Shown here in pieces: positions 5,865-12,472 of a stretch of 12,472 bases of DNA; positions within the stretch are counted from its first letter, which is position 1; each line of letters starts with the position of its first letter. This DNA is from an uncultured Collinsella sp. (GTDB lineage: Bacteria; Actinomycetota; Coriobacteriia; Coriobacteriales; Coriobacteriaceae). The stretch is from the NCBI GenBank assembly GCA_900752545.1, contig CAADVS010000071.1, positions 1 to 12,472 on the forward strand. The letters run 5' to 3'. A program made the position numbers and the translations under genes. The notes beneath the pieces were generated by a model that saw nothing but the letters and a program-made list of their open reading frames with translations, had not been told where the DNA came from and did no database searches.

Positions 5865-5953
5865 AGCCGCGTGAGGGGCGTTTGGGCACTTGACCTCTCC
5901 CCTCTCAGGCGATCGGACCTTTCAACGCAGCATTTCAGCAGATAAAACCTACC

Positions 5954-5981
5954 AAAATAAACCTGTCCCTTTTGGCAGGTT
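5954..5981 (-). terminator. Weak intrinsic terminator after rph
   Basis: On the minus strand AACCTG (5981-5976) pairs with CAGGTT (5965-5960). An inner CC/GG pair has a bulge, and TATTTT follows. The stem overlaps the rph stop codon. It would trim, rather than fully block, transcription into rdgB-dtd. Confidence 0.5.
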
Positions 5982-6705
5982 AGGCGATGGCTTGGCGCTG
6001 AAGCTCGATGAGCTCGGCGATACCCTTGTCGCCCAGGTCGAGCAGGGCGTTGAGGCGTTTGCGGTCAAAGGGCGCCTGCTCGCCGGTGCCCTGGAGCTCG
6101 ATCATCTCGCCAGTGTCGGTGGCGACGAGGTTCATGTCGACCTCGGCGTGACTGTCCTCAGAATAATCGAGGTCAAGCAGCGTATTGCCGTCGACAACGC
6201 CCATAGAGATGGCAGCCACCTGGCCGGTAAGCGGGATGCGCTCGATCTTGCCCGCCTCGACCCACATGGCGAGGGCGTCGTGCAGCGCCACCCAGGCGCC
6301 GGTGATGCTCGCTGTACGCGTGCCGCCATCGGCCTGAATCACATCGCAGTCGACGGTGACGGTGTACTCGCCGAGCGCCTTCATGTTGACGACGGTACGC
6401 AGGCTGCGGCCAATGAGGCGCTCGATCTCCATGGAGCGACCCTTGCGGTTGGCGTGCTCGCGCTTGCAGCGCTTGCCGGTCGACGCCGGCAGCATGGCGT
6501 ATTCCGCGGTCACCCAGCCGGCCTTAGCTCCCTTTCGCCAGCCCGGCACGCCCTCCTCGATAGTGGCGGCGCACAGCACGCGCGTGTCACCGAACTCGGC
6601 CAAACACGAGCCGTGGGCGTGCTTCATGACGCCACGGGTGAGCTTAACGGGGCGCAACTCGTTGGCGGCGCGGCCGTTGGTGCGGTTGACCTGCATGTAC
6701 TCCAT
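5980..6705 (-). CDS. rph: Ribonuclease PH
   Basis: RNase PH is a phosphate-dependent 3'-to-5' exoribonuclease that trims tRNA precursors and works as a hexamer in the cytoplasm. The 241-residue length is standard. Conserved stretches include GWVTAEYAMLPAST (63-76), EIERLIGRSLR (93-103), the DCDVIQADGGTR phosphate-binding region (119-130), the acidic LDLDYSEDS active-site segment (177-185), VDMN (189-192) and QGTGEQAPF (205-213). The ATG at 6705 has AAAGGA 7 bases upstream. A second ATG at 6696 has only a closely spaced GGAG and is less likely. It follows murI by 54 bases with no promoter visible and is probably co-transcribed with it. Its tRNA-trimming job fits the tRNA-quality gene dtd two genes downstream. 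Confidence 0.97.
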   Translation of the reverse strand: MEYMQVNRTNGRAANELRPVKLTRGVMKHAHGSCLAEFGDTRVLCAATIEEGVPGWRKGAKAGWVTAEYAMLPASTGKRCKREHANRKGRSMEIERLIGRSLRTVVNMKALGEYTVTVDCDVIQADGGTRTASITGAWVALHDALAMWVEAGKIERIPLTGQVAAISMGVVDGNTLLDLDYSEDSHAEVDMNLVATDTGEMIELQGTGEQAPFDRKRLNALLDLGDKGIAELIELQRQAIA

Positions 6706-6759
6706 AGAAATATCCTTTCGGCAAAAGATGTGGCGAAGGCTTTGGCGGCTGCCTTACAT

Positions 6760-7644
6760 CTATTTCAGCTCATCGATATCGATATGTTCGATGCTCTTGA
6801 GCGGCTGACCAAAGATAAAGCTGCCCGCCACCGCAAACTCGGCAATATTATCGGCCGTCGTTGCAAAACGATGTTGCGGCTCGGCTGCGTCGCCCGCCAG
6901 CTGCTCGCGGCGCGTGAGGATATCGGTCAGCTCGCGCGTGGTCTCCTCGGCGGAACTCACGACGCGCACCCCAGGCCCCAGCGCATGGCGGATAGGTCCC
7001 ACCAACAGCGGGAAATGCGTACAGCCAAGCACCACGGTATCGATACCGTGGTCGCGCAGCGGCTCAACCGTGGCACCCACCAGCGCACGCACGGCAGGCG
7101 TATCGAAGATGTCCTCGTTCTCAAGCCACTGTTCCTGCAGGTGTGCACCCGAGGCGAGCTCGTGTTCGACAACCTCGACAAAGCTCGAGGCAGGACAGCC
7201 GTATACATCGACGCCGGCATCTAGATCCTGAATGGCGCGCGTGTAGGCGCCCGAGCGAATAGTGAGGTTGGTGGCGAGCACGCCCACGCGACGCGTACGC
7301 GTGCTGTTGATTGCCGCACGGGCACCCGGCGCGATCACACCGATCACGGGAACGTCGAGCACCTGCTGGGCCAGACGCAAGGCCGCAGCGGTCGCCGTGT
7401 TGCAGGCGATGACCATAATCTTGACGTCGTGCTTCGAAAGCCAACGACCCGCCTGCAACGCAAACGAGCGCACTTCATCCTCGGTGCGCGTGCCGTAGGG
7501 GCAGCGCTTGGTGTCGCCAAAGTAGTAGACGGACTCGTGCGGCAGCGCCGTCGCGATGGCGCGCGCAACCGTCAGACCGCCCAAACCAGAATCGAACACG
7601 CCAATCGGGCGCGTGTCACCTGCCGAATTCTCGATATCGGACAT
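6760..7644 (-). CDS. murI: Glutamate racemase
   Basis: MurI converts L-glutamate to the D-glutamate used by MurD as the second residue of the peptidoglycan stem. The 294-residue protein has the two catalytic cysteines in their family contexts: Cys81 in ACNTATA and Cys208 in GCTHFPLL. It also shows IGVFDSGLGGLTV (14-26) and GDTKRCPYG (43-51). About 12 residues precede the fold, slightly longer than usual. The ATG at 7644 is the only start available in frame; its ribosome site is GGTGA, which pairs with the extended anti-Shine-Dalgarno. It sits 51 bases behind the HAD gene and 54 before rph, inside a run headed by murE, so two peptidoglycan precursor enzymes share one cluster. Confidence 0.97.
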   Translation of the reverse strand: MSDIENSAGDTRPIGVFDSGLGGLTVARAIATALPHESVYYFGDTKRCPYGTRTEDEVRSFALQAGRWLSKHDVKIMVIACNTATAAALRLAQQVLDVPVIGVIAPGARAAINSTRTRRVGVLATNLTIRSGAYTRAIQDLDAGVDVYGCPASSFVEVVEHELASGAHLQEQWLENEDIFDTPAVRALVGATVEPLRDHGIDTVVLGCTHFPLLVGPIRHALGPGVRVVSSAEETTRELTDILTRREQLAGDAAEPQHRFATTADNIAEFAVAGSFIFGQPLKSIEHIDIDELK

Positions 7645-7695
7645 TACCTCACCAGTCTCTCTCGAAAAGACATGTCCAAGTGCGGCGACGCCGCG

Positions 7696-8607
7696 CTACG
7701 AACGCGCCGCGACCAGCAGCTCTGCCGTCGCCGCCCAACCATCGACAATTTTGCCGCGCGTAACGAAAGCGTTCTCGCAAGCAGCCAGGAACTCGGGCGC
7801 GCCGGCGCTCGTCAGGCCATTCTCGACCAGACAGAACATGCCCACGTGATCGGCCATGTAGAAGTCGGACTCGGAGTCGCCGAGCGCCAACGTCTCCTCG
7901 CGCTCGATCCCCAGGTGCTCGCAGAAGCGCGCAATGGCGACGCCTTTGTTGAGGCCCGCGGGATTGATGTTGAATGCGCGGCCGTCCTCGACGCGATCGA
8001 GCTCGAGCGTCGTCGGCTTGGACAGGTGAGTCAGATGGCCGTTGCAAGCCCAGATCAGACCGCAGCCGGCCTCGTCCAGGATGGCCTGAACCTCATCGTC
8101 GGGCACATCGCCGCGCATGCCGACGGTGACCTCACGGTATTTGTAGCCGGTCGACATGTCGTTGTGGTACTCGATCTTGTGCGGCCAGCGGGCAAGGATC
8201 TTCTCGCACACGCCGGTCTGCTCGATCACCTGGTGCGGAGTAAGGCCACAGGCGGGGTCGTAAGGCATGTCGCCGGTCAGATACTCCCAATCGTTGGCTT
8301 TGAGGTCGTACATGACCAGGCCGCCCATCTCACCAATGTAGGAGTTGAGGCCGAGCACGCGCGCGTCCTCGTGGATCATGGTACGGTTGCGGCCCGAGGT
8401 GGGAACCACCTGAATACCAGCGCGAGCGAGCGCCACGACAGCCTCGACGAGTTTGGTCGAGGGGTTGCCGTCGTTGTCGCGCAGCACGCACGAGCCGGGC
8501 GCGAGCATCGTGGCATCCAGGTCGGTAAAGACGTACTTGACCTTGGCCAAGCGCTCGCGCATCTCGCCCGAAAGCTCGGCAACGGTCGGCAGGGTGTTGT
8601 GGGACAT
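7696..8607 (-). CDS. HAD superfamily (IIB/Cof-type) hydrolase, unknown substrate
   Basis: The 303-residue protein carries all four HAD motifs: DLDAT with nucleophile Asp29 and acid/base Asp31, TSGR (70-73), Lys221 in NKG, and GDSESD (243-248). The roughly 120-residue insert between motifs II and III is the type IIB cap seen in Cof, sucrose-phosphate and mannosyl-phosphoglycerate phosphatases. It is therefore probably a phosphatase acting on a small phosphorylated metabolite, such as a sugar phosphate; the substrate cannot be read from sequence. The ATG at 8607 has GGAG 6 bases upstream, while the in-frame ATG at 8649 has none. It lies between murE and murI, suggesting, but not proving, a link with cell-wall precursors. 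No promoter is obvious in the 107-base gap after murE. Confidence 0.9.
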   Translation of the reverse strand: MSHNTLPTVAELSGEMRERLAKVKYVFTDLDATMLAPGSCVLRDNDGNPSTKLVEAVVALARAGIQVVPTSGRNRTMIHEDARVLGLNSYIGEMGGLVMYDLKANDWEYLTGDMPYDPACGLTPHQVIEQTGVCEKILARWPHKIEYHNDMSTGYKYREVTVGMRGDVPDDEVQAILDEAGCGLIWACNGHLTHLSKPTTLELDRVEDGRAFNINPAGLNKGVAIARFCEHLGIEREETLALGDSESDFYMADHVGMFCLVENGLTSAGAPEFLAACENAFVTRGKIVDGWAATAELLVAARS

Positions 8608-8714
8608 GGTTACTCCGTTTACGTAGAAGGGTTTGGACTTGGACGGCATGTTTTGATTGAGGGAACACGCTTATGGCGACAGCGTACTCAGGGCGCCGCC
8701 GCCATCATGGTTCA

Positions 8715-10277
8715 TTAGTCAAACTGGGCAACATCGATCAGGCGATTGGCCAGCGAAAGGTCGCTCTCGATGGGCACGAATTCGTCGCCCACGTGCATGA
8801 GCTCCTCGTCACCCTTTGCCAGCAGCAAGACAATGGTGGGAGCATCGGGGTTGACATACTCCTCGCGCGCCGCCTTGAACGCCGCATGCACAGCGGCTTC
8901 GCGATTGAGGATGATCTTGTTCGGCGTATCGTCGGGAACATGTTCGGCAAGCTCGCGACAGACCTTCATCGGGTCCTCGTGAGCTGGATCCTCGTTCGTA
9001 AAGATCATCAGGTCGGAATACGGTGCGGCCTCGCGTGGCAATTGCTCGCGGCGCTCCTGAGCCTTGCCGCCGGCGGCGCCAAACAGCGCAATGACGGGGC
9101 TGGCGGGAAACGCGCGCTTGACCGACGAGAAAAGCGAACGGAACGAAAGCTGGTTGTGCGCATAGTCAACGACGCAGATCACGCGGCCGTCCTTCGACTC
9201 CACGACCTCCATACGGCCCGGCACACGCAGTTTGGAGAGGCCCTTCTTGATAGCCTCGATACCGATGCTGATCTCGCGCGCAGCGGCGATAGCGACCAGC
9301 GCGTTCTCCACGTTAAAGTCTCCCGCGATACCCAGCAGGACCTTCTCCCCCGCCTCGGACTCGTCGGCACACAGGCCATGCAAGTTGAACTCGATGCTAA
9401 AGCCGACCATGCGTACGTCGCTCGCCCACAGGCTCGCCTCGGGATGCTCGACGCCAACGGTCACCAAGCGCTCGGCCGTCGACGCTGCCTCCAGCACACG
9501 ATCGACCCCTTCGGTGCCCAAATTCACCACGGCGGTCTTTGCCTGGTCAAAGATCCTGAGTTTGCTCTCAAAATAATCCTCAAACGTGGGGTGTTCGATC
9601 GGCGAGATGTGGTCGCGGCCGATGTTGAGGAAGCACGCCACGTCAAACGGCAGATTCTCGACGCGTTGGTACTTGAGCGCCTGGCTCGAAACCTCCATGA
9701 CCATGGACTGGCGACCGGACGTGCGGCAGTTGGCGATATGGCGCCAGATCTCGGGGGCCTCGGGCGTAGTATTGGTGCTCTCGTAGCACTCGATGCCATC
9801 GTCGGTACTCACCGAGCCGATCATGCCGCAGGACTCGCCCGCCGCTTTGATAATCGACTGGAGCATAAAAGCGGCCGTGGTCTTTCCCTTGGTGCCGGTG
9901 ATGCCCACGATCTTGACGTCGTGGTCGGGACGGTCGTAGACCTCCGGCGGCAACAGGGCCATGGCCGTGCGAACGCTATCAACAACCAGCATCGCAGCAC
10001 TGCTCTCCTTCGCCAGCGGCTCCAGAGACTCGACCAGCGACTCCTCGCACACAAATGCGACGGCGCCTGCATCGAGCGCCATGCTCAAAAACGCGGGCTT
10101 AAAGGCAGCACCTTTACAGAAGAACACGTCACCTGCCGAGACCGCGCGCGAATCAAACGAGCAACCGGTCACGGCACGCTCGTCAACCTGCTCTGATGCG
10201 CGCAGCTCGCCGCACACATCGAGCAGCTTGGCAAGCGTATCGACCGTGGTCACGGTCGCGGAATCCGAATGGTGCAT
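8715..10277 (-). CDS. murE: UDP-N-acetylmuramyl-tripeptide synthetase (MurE-type Mur ligase)
   Basis: MurE adds the third, diamino, residue to UDP-MurNAc-L-Ala-D-Glu with ATP. The 520-residue protein has the N-terminal UDP-binding domain (about 1-115, with FDSRAVSAGDVFF). The central ATPase domain has the P-loop GTKGKTT (128-134), TNTTPEAPE (168-176), MEVSSQAL (194-201) and the probable carbamylated Lys239 in FESKL. The C-terminal domain has DYAHNQ (371-376) and GDEE near the end. The loop that selects the incoming amino acid reads EDPA (429-432), not the DNPR of meso-diaminopimelate enzymes, which points to L-Lys, L-Orn or another residue. The ATG at 10277 follows AAAGGTGA. It heads the murE-HAD-murI run and has a candidate promoter at 10313-10341. 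A second MurE-like ligase elsewhere in the genome is possible. Confidence 0.93.
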   Translation of the reverse strand: MHHSDSATVTTVDTLAKLLDVCGELRASEQVDERAVTGCSFDSRAVSAGDVFFCKGAAFKPAFLSMALDAGAVAFVCEESLVESLEPLAKESSAAMLVVDSVRTAMALLPPEVYDRPDHDVKIVGITGTKGKTTAAFMLQSIIKAAGESCGMIGSVSTDDGIECYESTNTTPEAPEIWRHIANCRTSGRQSMVMEVSSQALKYQRVENLPFDVACFLNIGRDHISPIEHPTFEDYFESKLRIFDQAKTAVVNLGTEGVDRVLEAASTAERLVTVGVEHPEASLWASDVRMVGFSIEFNLHGLCADESEAGEKVLLGIAGDFNVENALVAIAAAREISIGIEAIKKGLSKLRVPGRMEVVESKDGRVICVVDYAHNQLSFRSLFSSVKRAFPASPVIALFGAAGGKAQERREQLPREAAPYSDLMIFTNEDPAHEDPMKVCRELAEHVPDDTPNKIILNREAAVHAAFKAAREEYVNPDAPTIVLLLAKGDEELMHVGDEFVPIESDLSLANRLIDVAQFD

Positions 10278-10312
10278 CTTTCACCTTTCTCAGCCATTTG
10301 GCAGGGACGGTT

Positions 10313-10341
10313 TTCATAGTAACTGAAACGTGCTCGCGCAA
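10313..10341 (-). promoter_or_regulatory. Candidate promoter of the murE cluster
   Basis: On the minus strand TTGCGC (10341-10336) and TATGAA (10318-10313) are 17 bases apart, each matching consensus at four of six positions. The -35 overlaps the T-run of the asnB terminator, as often happens in compact genomes. The predicted leader is about 28 bases. Confidence 0.4.
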
Positions 10342-10364
10342 AAACGGCTCCCGGAGGAGCCGTT
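10340..10364 (-). terminator. Intrinsic terminator of asnB
   Basis: On the minus strand AACGGCTCC (10364-10356) pairs perfectly with GGAGCCGTT (10351-10343) around a TCCG loop. A run of five Ts ends at 10340. It lies 25 bases after the asnB stop and separates asnB from murE. Confidence 0.9.
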
Positions 10365-10389
10365 ACGCGCAGGCATTCGTAGGCCGAGA

Positions 10390-12270
10390 CTAGGCAGCCT
10401 GAACAGAAGGCTGGCCCTCGTCGATAAAGAAGCGCTTGTACCACACTAGGAACACGAGCGGCGTATAGATCTTGCGCTGGAAATCGCCCTTGCCCGCAAA
10501 GTGCAGATCGAGCAGGTGCATGAGCTCGTCGGTATTGAAGAACTCACTTGCCCACGGCGCGGTGAAGTACTCCTTGACATAGTCGTACCACTTTTGCTCG
10601 CGCAGCCAGTAGACAATCGGCACCGGGAAGCCCACCTTGGGACGGGTGGCCCACTCATCGGGCAGCGACTTGTTGGCAGCGTGGCGGAGTACCTGTTTGT
10701 TGCCGTTCTCGTTGATGCGGTAGCGGTCGGGAATGTGCTCGGCGAACTCCATGACTTTGCGGTCCAGGAAGGGCACGCGCAGCTCCAGCGAGTGCGCCAT
10801 GCACATCTTGTCGGCCTTGAGCAGAATGTCGCCCGGGAGCCACATGTTCATGTCCAGGTACTGCTTCTTGACCAGTTCGGGCTGACCCTTCACGCGCGCA
10901 TAGATGGGAGCGGCAAGCTCGAAGGCGCCATCGCCGGTGTTGTACTCGGGCTTGAGCACGCCGTCGACCTCGCGCTCCGGCCATACCAGAGCCTGTCCCA
11001 GGAACGACTTCTCGGGGATCTCGGCACCCTTGACCAGGAAGTTATGTCCCTTGAAGTACGGCATATGCAGCGCCAGGTTACCGAGCGCGCGACGGATGGG
11101 CAGCGGCACCATCTTTTTGTACTTGCGGACCGGGACCGTGTCCTCGTAGTAGGCGTAGCCGCCAAAGAGCTCGTCGGCGCCTTCGCCCGAAAGCACGACG
11201 GTGACGTCCTTGCGGGCCATCTCGGCCAAGAACCACAGCGGCACGGAAGACAGGTTGGACTGCGGCTCGTCCATGTGATACTGGATGTCCTCGAGCGCAC
11301 CGAAGAACTCGTCGGCGGTAATCATCTTGCGAACGTTTTCGACGCCGAGCTTATCGGAAAGCTCCTTGGCGTAGTTGGTCTCGTTAAAGTTCTTGTAGTC
11401 AAAGCCCACCGAGAAGGTCTTGTCGGGCATGAGGCAAGCGGCGATGTAGCTGGAGTCGACGCCACCGGAGAGGAACGACGCGACCTTGACGTCGGCGATG
11501 CGATGGGCCTCGACGCTCTCGTGCACGACCTCGTCCAGCTCATCCACATACTCTTCGAACGGCTTCTCGACGGCAGAGTAATCGCAATCCCAGTAGCGCT
11601 CGATGTTCATCTTGCCGGTCGAGATATCGACGGTAAAGTAGTGCGCCGGCGGCAGCTTGTAGACACCCTCGAAGAAGGTCTCCTCGGTTGCCGAATACTG
11701 CAGCGTCATGTACGGACGCAGAGCCTTTTTGTTGACCGCCTTGTGGAAGTGCGGGTAGTCCAGGAAGCTCTTGATCTCGGAGCCAAAGAGCACGCCCGGA
11801 GCGCCGTCGCCCGCATCGGCCATGGGATAGTAGTAAAGCGGCTTGATGCCAAAGATGTCGCGGGCGCCAAAAAGCTTGTTCTTCTTTTTGTCCCAGATGA
11901 CGAAGGCGTACATACCGCGCAGGCGATCGAGGACGGCCTCGCCCCACTCCTCGTAGCCGTGCAGGAGGCTCTCGGTGTCGGCGCCGCAGTGGAACTTGTA
12001 GCCCTTGGCCTCGAGCTCGGAACGGAGTTCTTGGAAGTTGTAGATCTCGCCGTTGAAGACAATGACGACGCTACCGTCCTCGTTGGCCATGGGTTGGGCG
12101 CCAGCCTCGGTCAGGTCGAGGATCGACAGGCGGCGGAAGCCGAGGGCAACGCGGCCGTCGATAAACTGACCGCCCATGTCGGGACCGCGATGGACGATGC
12201 GGTCCATCATCTTGGTGAGCACCTCGGATTGGTTATCCGTCCCACCGACAAAACCGACAAAACCGCACAT
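10390..12270 (-). CDS. asnB: Asparagine synthase (glutamine-hydrolysing)
   Basis: AsnB makes asparagine from aspartate, glutamine and ATP. Ammonia released in the N-terminal glutaminase domain is channelled to the C-terminal synthetase domain. The 626-residue protein starts MCGFVGF, where Cys2 is the class II glutaminase nucleophile after Met removal. It has HRGPD (27-31), RLSILDL (47-53), NGEIYN (73-78) and GADTE (96-100) around the glutamine site. The synthetase domain has the ATP pyrophosphatase loop SGGVDSS (268-274) and later LSGEGADELFGGY. The length fits the long bacterial AsnB class. The ATG at 12270 has GAGGGG 7 bases upstream. It is transcribed alone, from the region beyond 12320 to the terminator at 10340-10364. 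A role in amidating a cell-wall amino acid, known for some AsnB paralogues, cannot be excluded given murE next door. Confidence 0.95.
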   Translation of the reverse strand: MCGFVGFVGGTDNQSEVLTKMMDRIVHRGPDMGGQFIDGRVALGFRRLSILDLTEAGAQPMANEDGSVVIVFNGEIYNFQELRSELEAKGYKFHCGADTESLLHGYEEWGEAVLDRLRGMYAFVIWDKKKNKLFGARDIFGIKPLYYYPMADAGDGAPGVLFGSEIKSFLDYPHFHKAVNKKALRPYMTLQYSATEETFFEGVYKLPPAHYFTVDISTGKMNIERYWDCDYSAVEKPFEEYVDELDEVVHESVEAHRIADVKVASFLSGGVDSSYIAACLMPDKTFSVGFDYKNFNETNYAKELSDKLGVENVRKMITADEFFGALEDIQYHMDEPQSNLSSVPLWFLAEMARKDVTVVLSGEGADELFGGYAYYEDTVPVRKYKKMVPLPIRRALGNLALHMPYFKGHNFLVKGAEIPEKSFLGQALVWPEREVDGVLKPEYNTGDGAFELAAPIYARVKGQPELVKKQYLDMNMWLPGDILLKADKMCMAHSLELRVPFLDRKVMEFAEHIPDRYRINENGNKQVLRHAANKSLPDEWATRPKVGFPVPIVYWLREQKWYDYVKEYFTAPWASEFFNTDELMHLLDLHFAGKGDFQRKIYTPLVFLVWYKRFFIDEGQPSVQAA

Positions 12271-12321
12271 ATACTATCCCCTCTGCTGTTGCTGGGCATC
12301 AAATCGAATCAGTAGCTTTTG

Positions 12322-12327
12322 AGTATA
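12322..12327 (-). promoter_or_regulatory. -10 element of asnB (weak -35)
   Basis: On the minus strand TATACT (12327-12322), in the context GGTATACTCA, matches the -10 of the tatA promoter. No good -35 is found at 16-18 bases; TTCCGC at 19 is the nearest. The predicted start near 12315 gives a leader of about 45 bases. Activator dependence would explain the missing -35. Confidence 0.45.
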
Positions 12328-12353
12328 CCCGAGGGCGTAAAGAGGGGCGGAAT

Positions 12354-12429
12354 GTTCAGGCAATCTCAACTGAATCAGCTCCGCTGTGACACGCGGGTTG
12401 ATTTTCAATCTCAACGCAACAGCCTGAAC
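12354..12429. repeat. Repeat cluster upstream of asnB
   Basis: The ten-base CAATCTCAAC occurs at 12361-12370 and again at 12406-12415, 45 bases start to start. An eight-base inverted repeat encloses both (GTTCAGGC 12354-12361, GCCTGAAC 12422-12429), and a TTGA-TTT-TCAA dyad sits at 12398-12408. The cluster lies about 40-115 bases upstream of the predicted asnB start, where a regulator could bind. Confidence 0.45.
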
Positions 12430-12434
12430 GGACC

Positions 12435-12465
12435 CCGCGTTTCCGCAGCTAGCGCAACGCGGAAA
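12435..12465. repeat. Overlapping inverted repeats far upstream of asnB
   Basis: TTTCCGC (12440-12446) pairs with GCGGAAA (12459-12465), while CCGCGT (12435-12440) can instead pair with ACGCGG (12457-12462). The two stems exclude one another. No T-run follows on the minus strand. It may be the end of an upstream transcript or a two-state RNA; I cannot tell which. Confidence 0.3.
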
Positions 12466-12472
12466 TAGCTCC

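Noticed and set aside
8673..8705. ATGGCG/CGCCAT inverted repeat between murE and the HAD gene
   Set aside because: The stem is only six base pairs around a 21-base loop, with no T-run. It is probably chance in GC-rich sequence.
7429..12315. Long plus-strand frames opposite murI/HAD, murE and asnB
   Set aside because: Each mirrors a minus-strand gene with full catalytic motifs. The plus-strand translations show no domains and their starts have no ribosome sites.

Overview
The window looks like a housekeeping stretch of a high-GC member of the Coriobacteriia, most likely Collinsella or a close relative. This is inferred from roughly 60% GC, GTG/ATG starts with strong GGAGG-type ribosome sites, and a Gram-positive-style gene order; no species marker is present. 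All twelve protein genes and the single tRNA lie on the minus strand, so transcription runs from high to low coordinates. I see no mobile element, CRISPR array, phage gene or recognisable new defence or biosynthetic system.

In order of transcription: asnB (12270-10390) has its own upstream region and a strong terminator at 10340-10364. It is followed by a cell-wall and nucleotide-quality cluster: murE (10277-8715), a HAD-IIB phosphatase (8607-7696), murI (7644-6760), rph (6705-5980), rdgB (5839-5198) and dtd (5194-4748). The murI-rph-rdgB order resembles the racE-rph-ysnA neighbourhood of Bacillus. MurI makes the D-glutamate of peptidoglycan and MurE adds the third residue of the stem peptide. 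Rph trims tRNA 3' ends, RdgB clears non-canonical NTPs, and Dtd removes D-amino acids from tRNA. A weak terminator separates rph from rdgB-dtd.

A new promoter at 4685-4714 starts veg and ispE (4617-3422), the same pair that is nearly adjacent in Bacillus (veg-sspF-ispE). A tRNA-Pro(CGG) with encoded CCA follows, closed by a strong terminator. Next comes tatA (3183-2908), with a well-formed promoter whose spacer is almost entirely a perfect 8-bp inverted repeat. After another terminator come greA (2801-2331) and lysS (2251-287), which probably share a transcript although a terminator-like hairpin lies just before the lysS ribosome site.

The most notable observations are: a LysRS carrying a C-terminal MetRS/Trbp111-like tRNA-binding domain; the dyad inside the tatA promoter; the hairpin between greA and lysS; three stacked hairpins after lysS; a MurE whose amino-acid-selecting loop reads EDPA rather than the DNPR of meso-diaminopimelate enzymes; and direct repeats upstream of asnB. 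The non-coding 286 bases at the left end hold three hairpins and no gene I can support.
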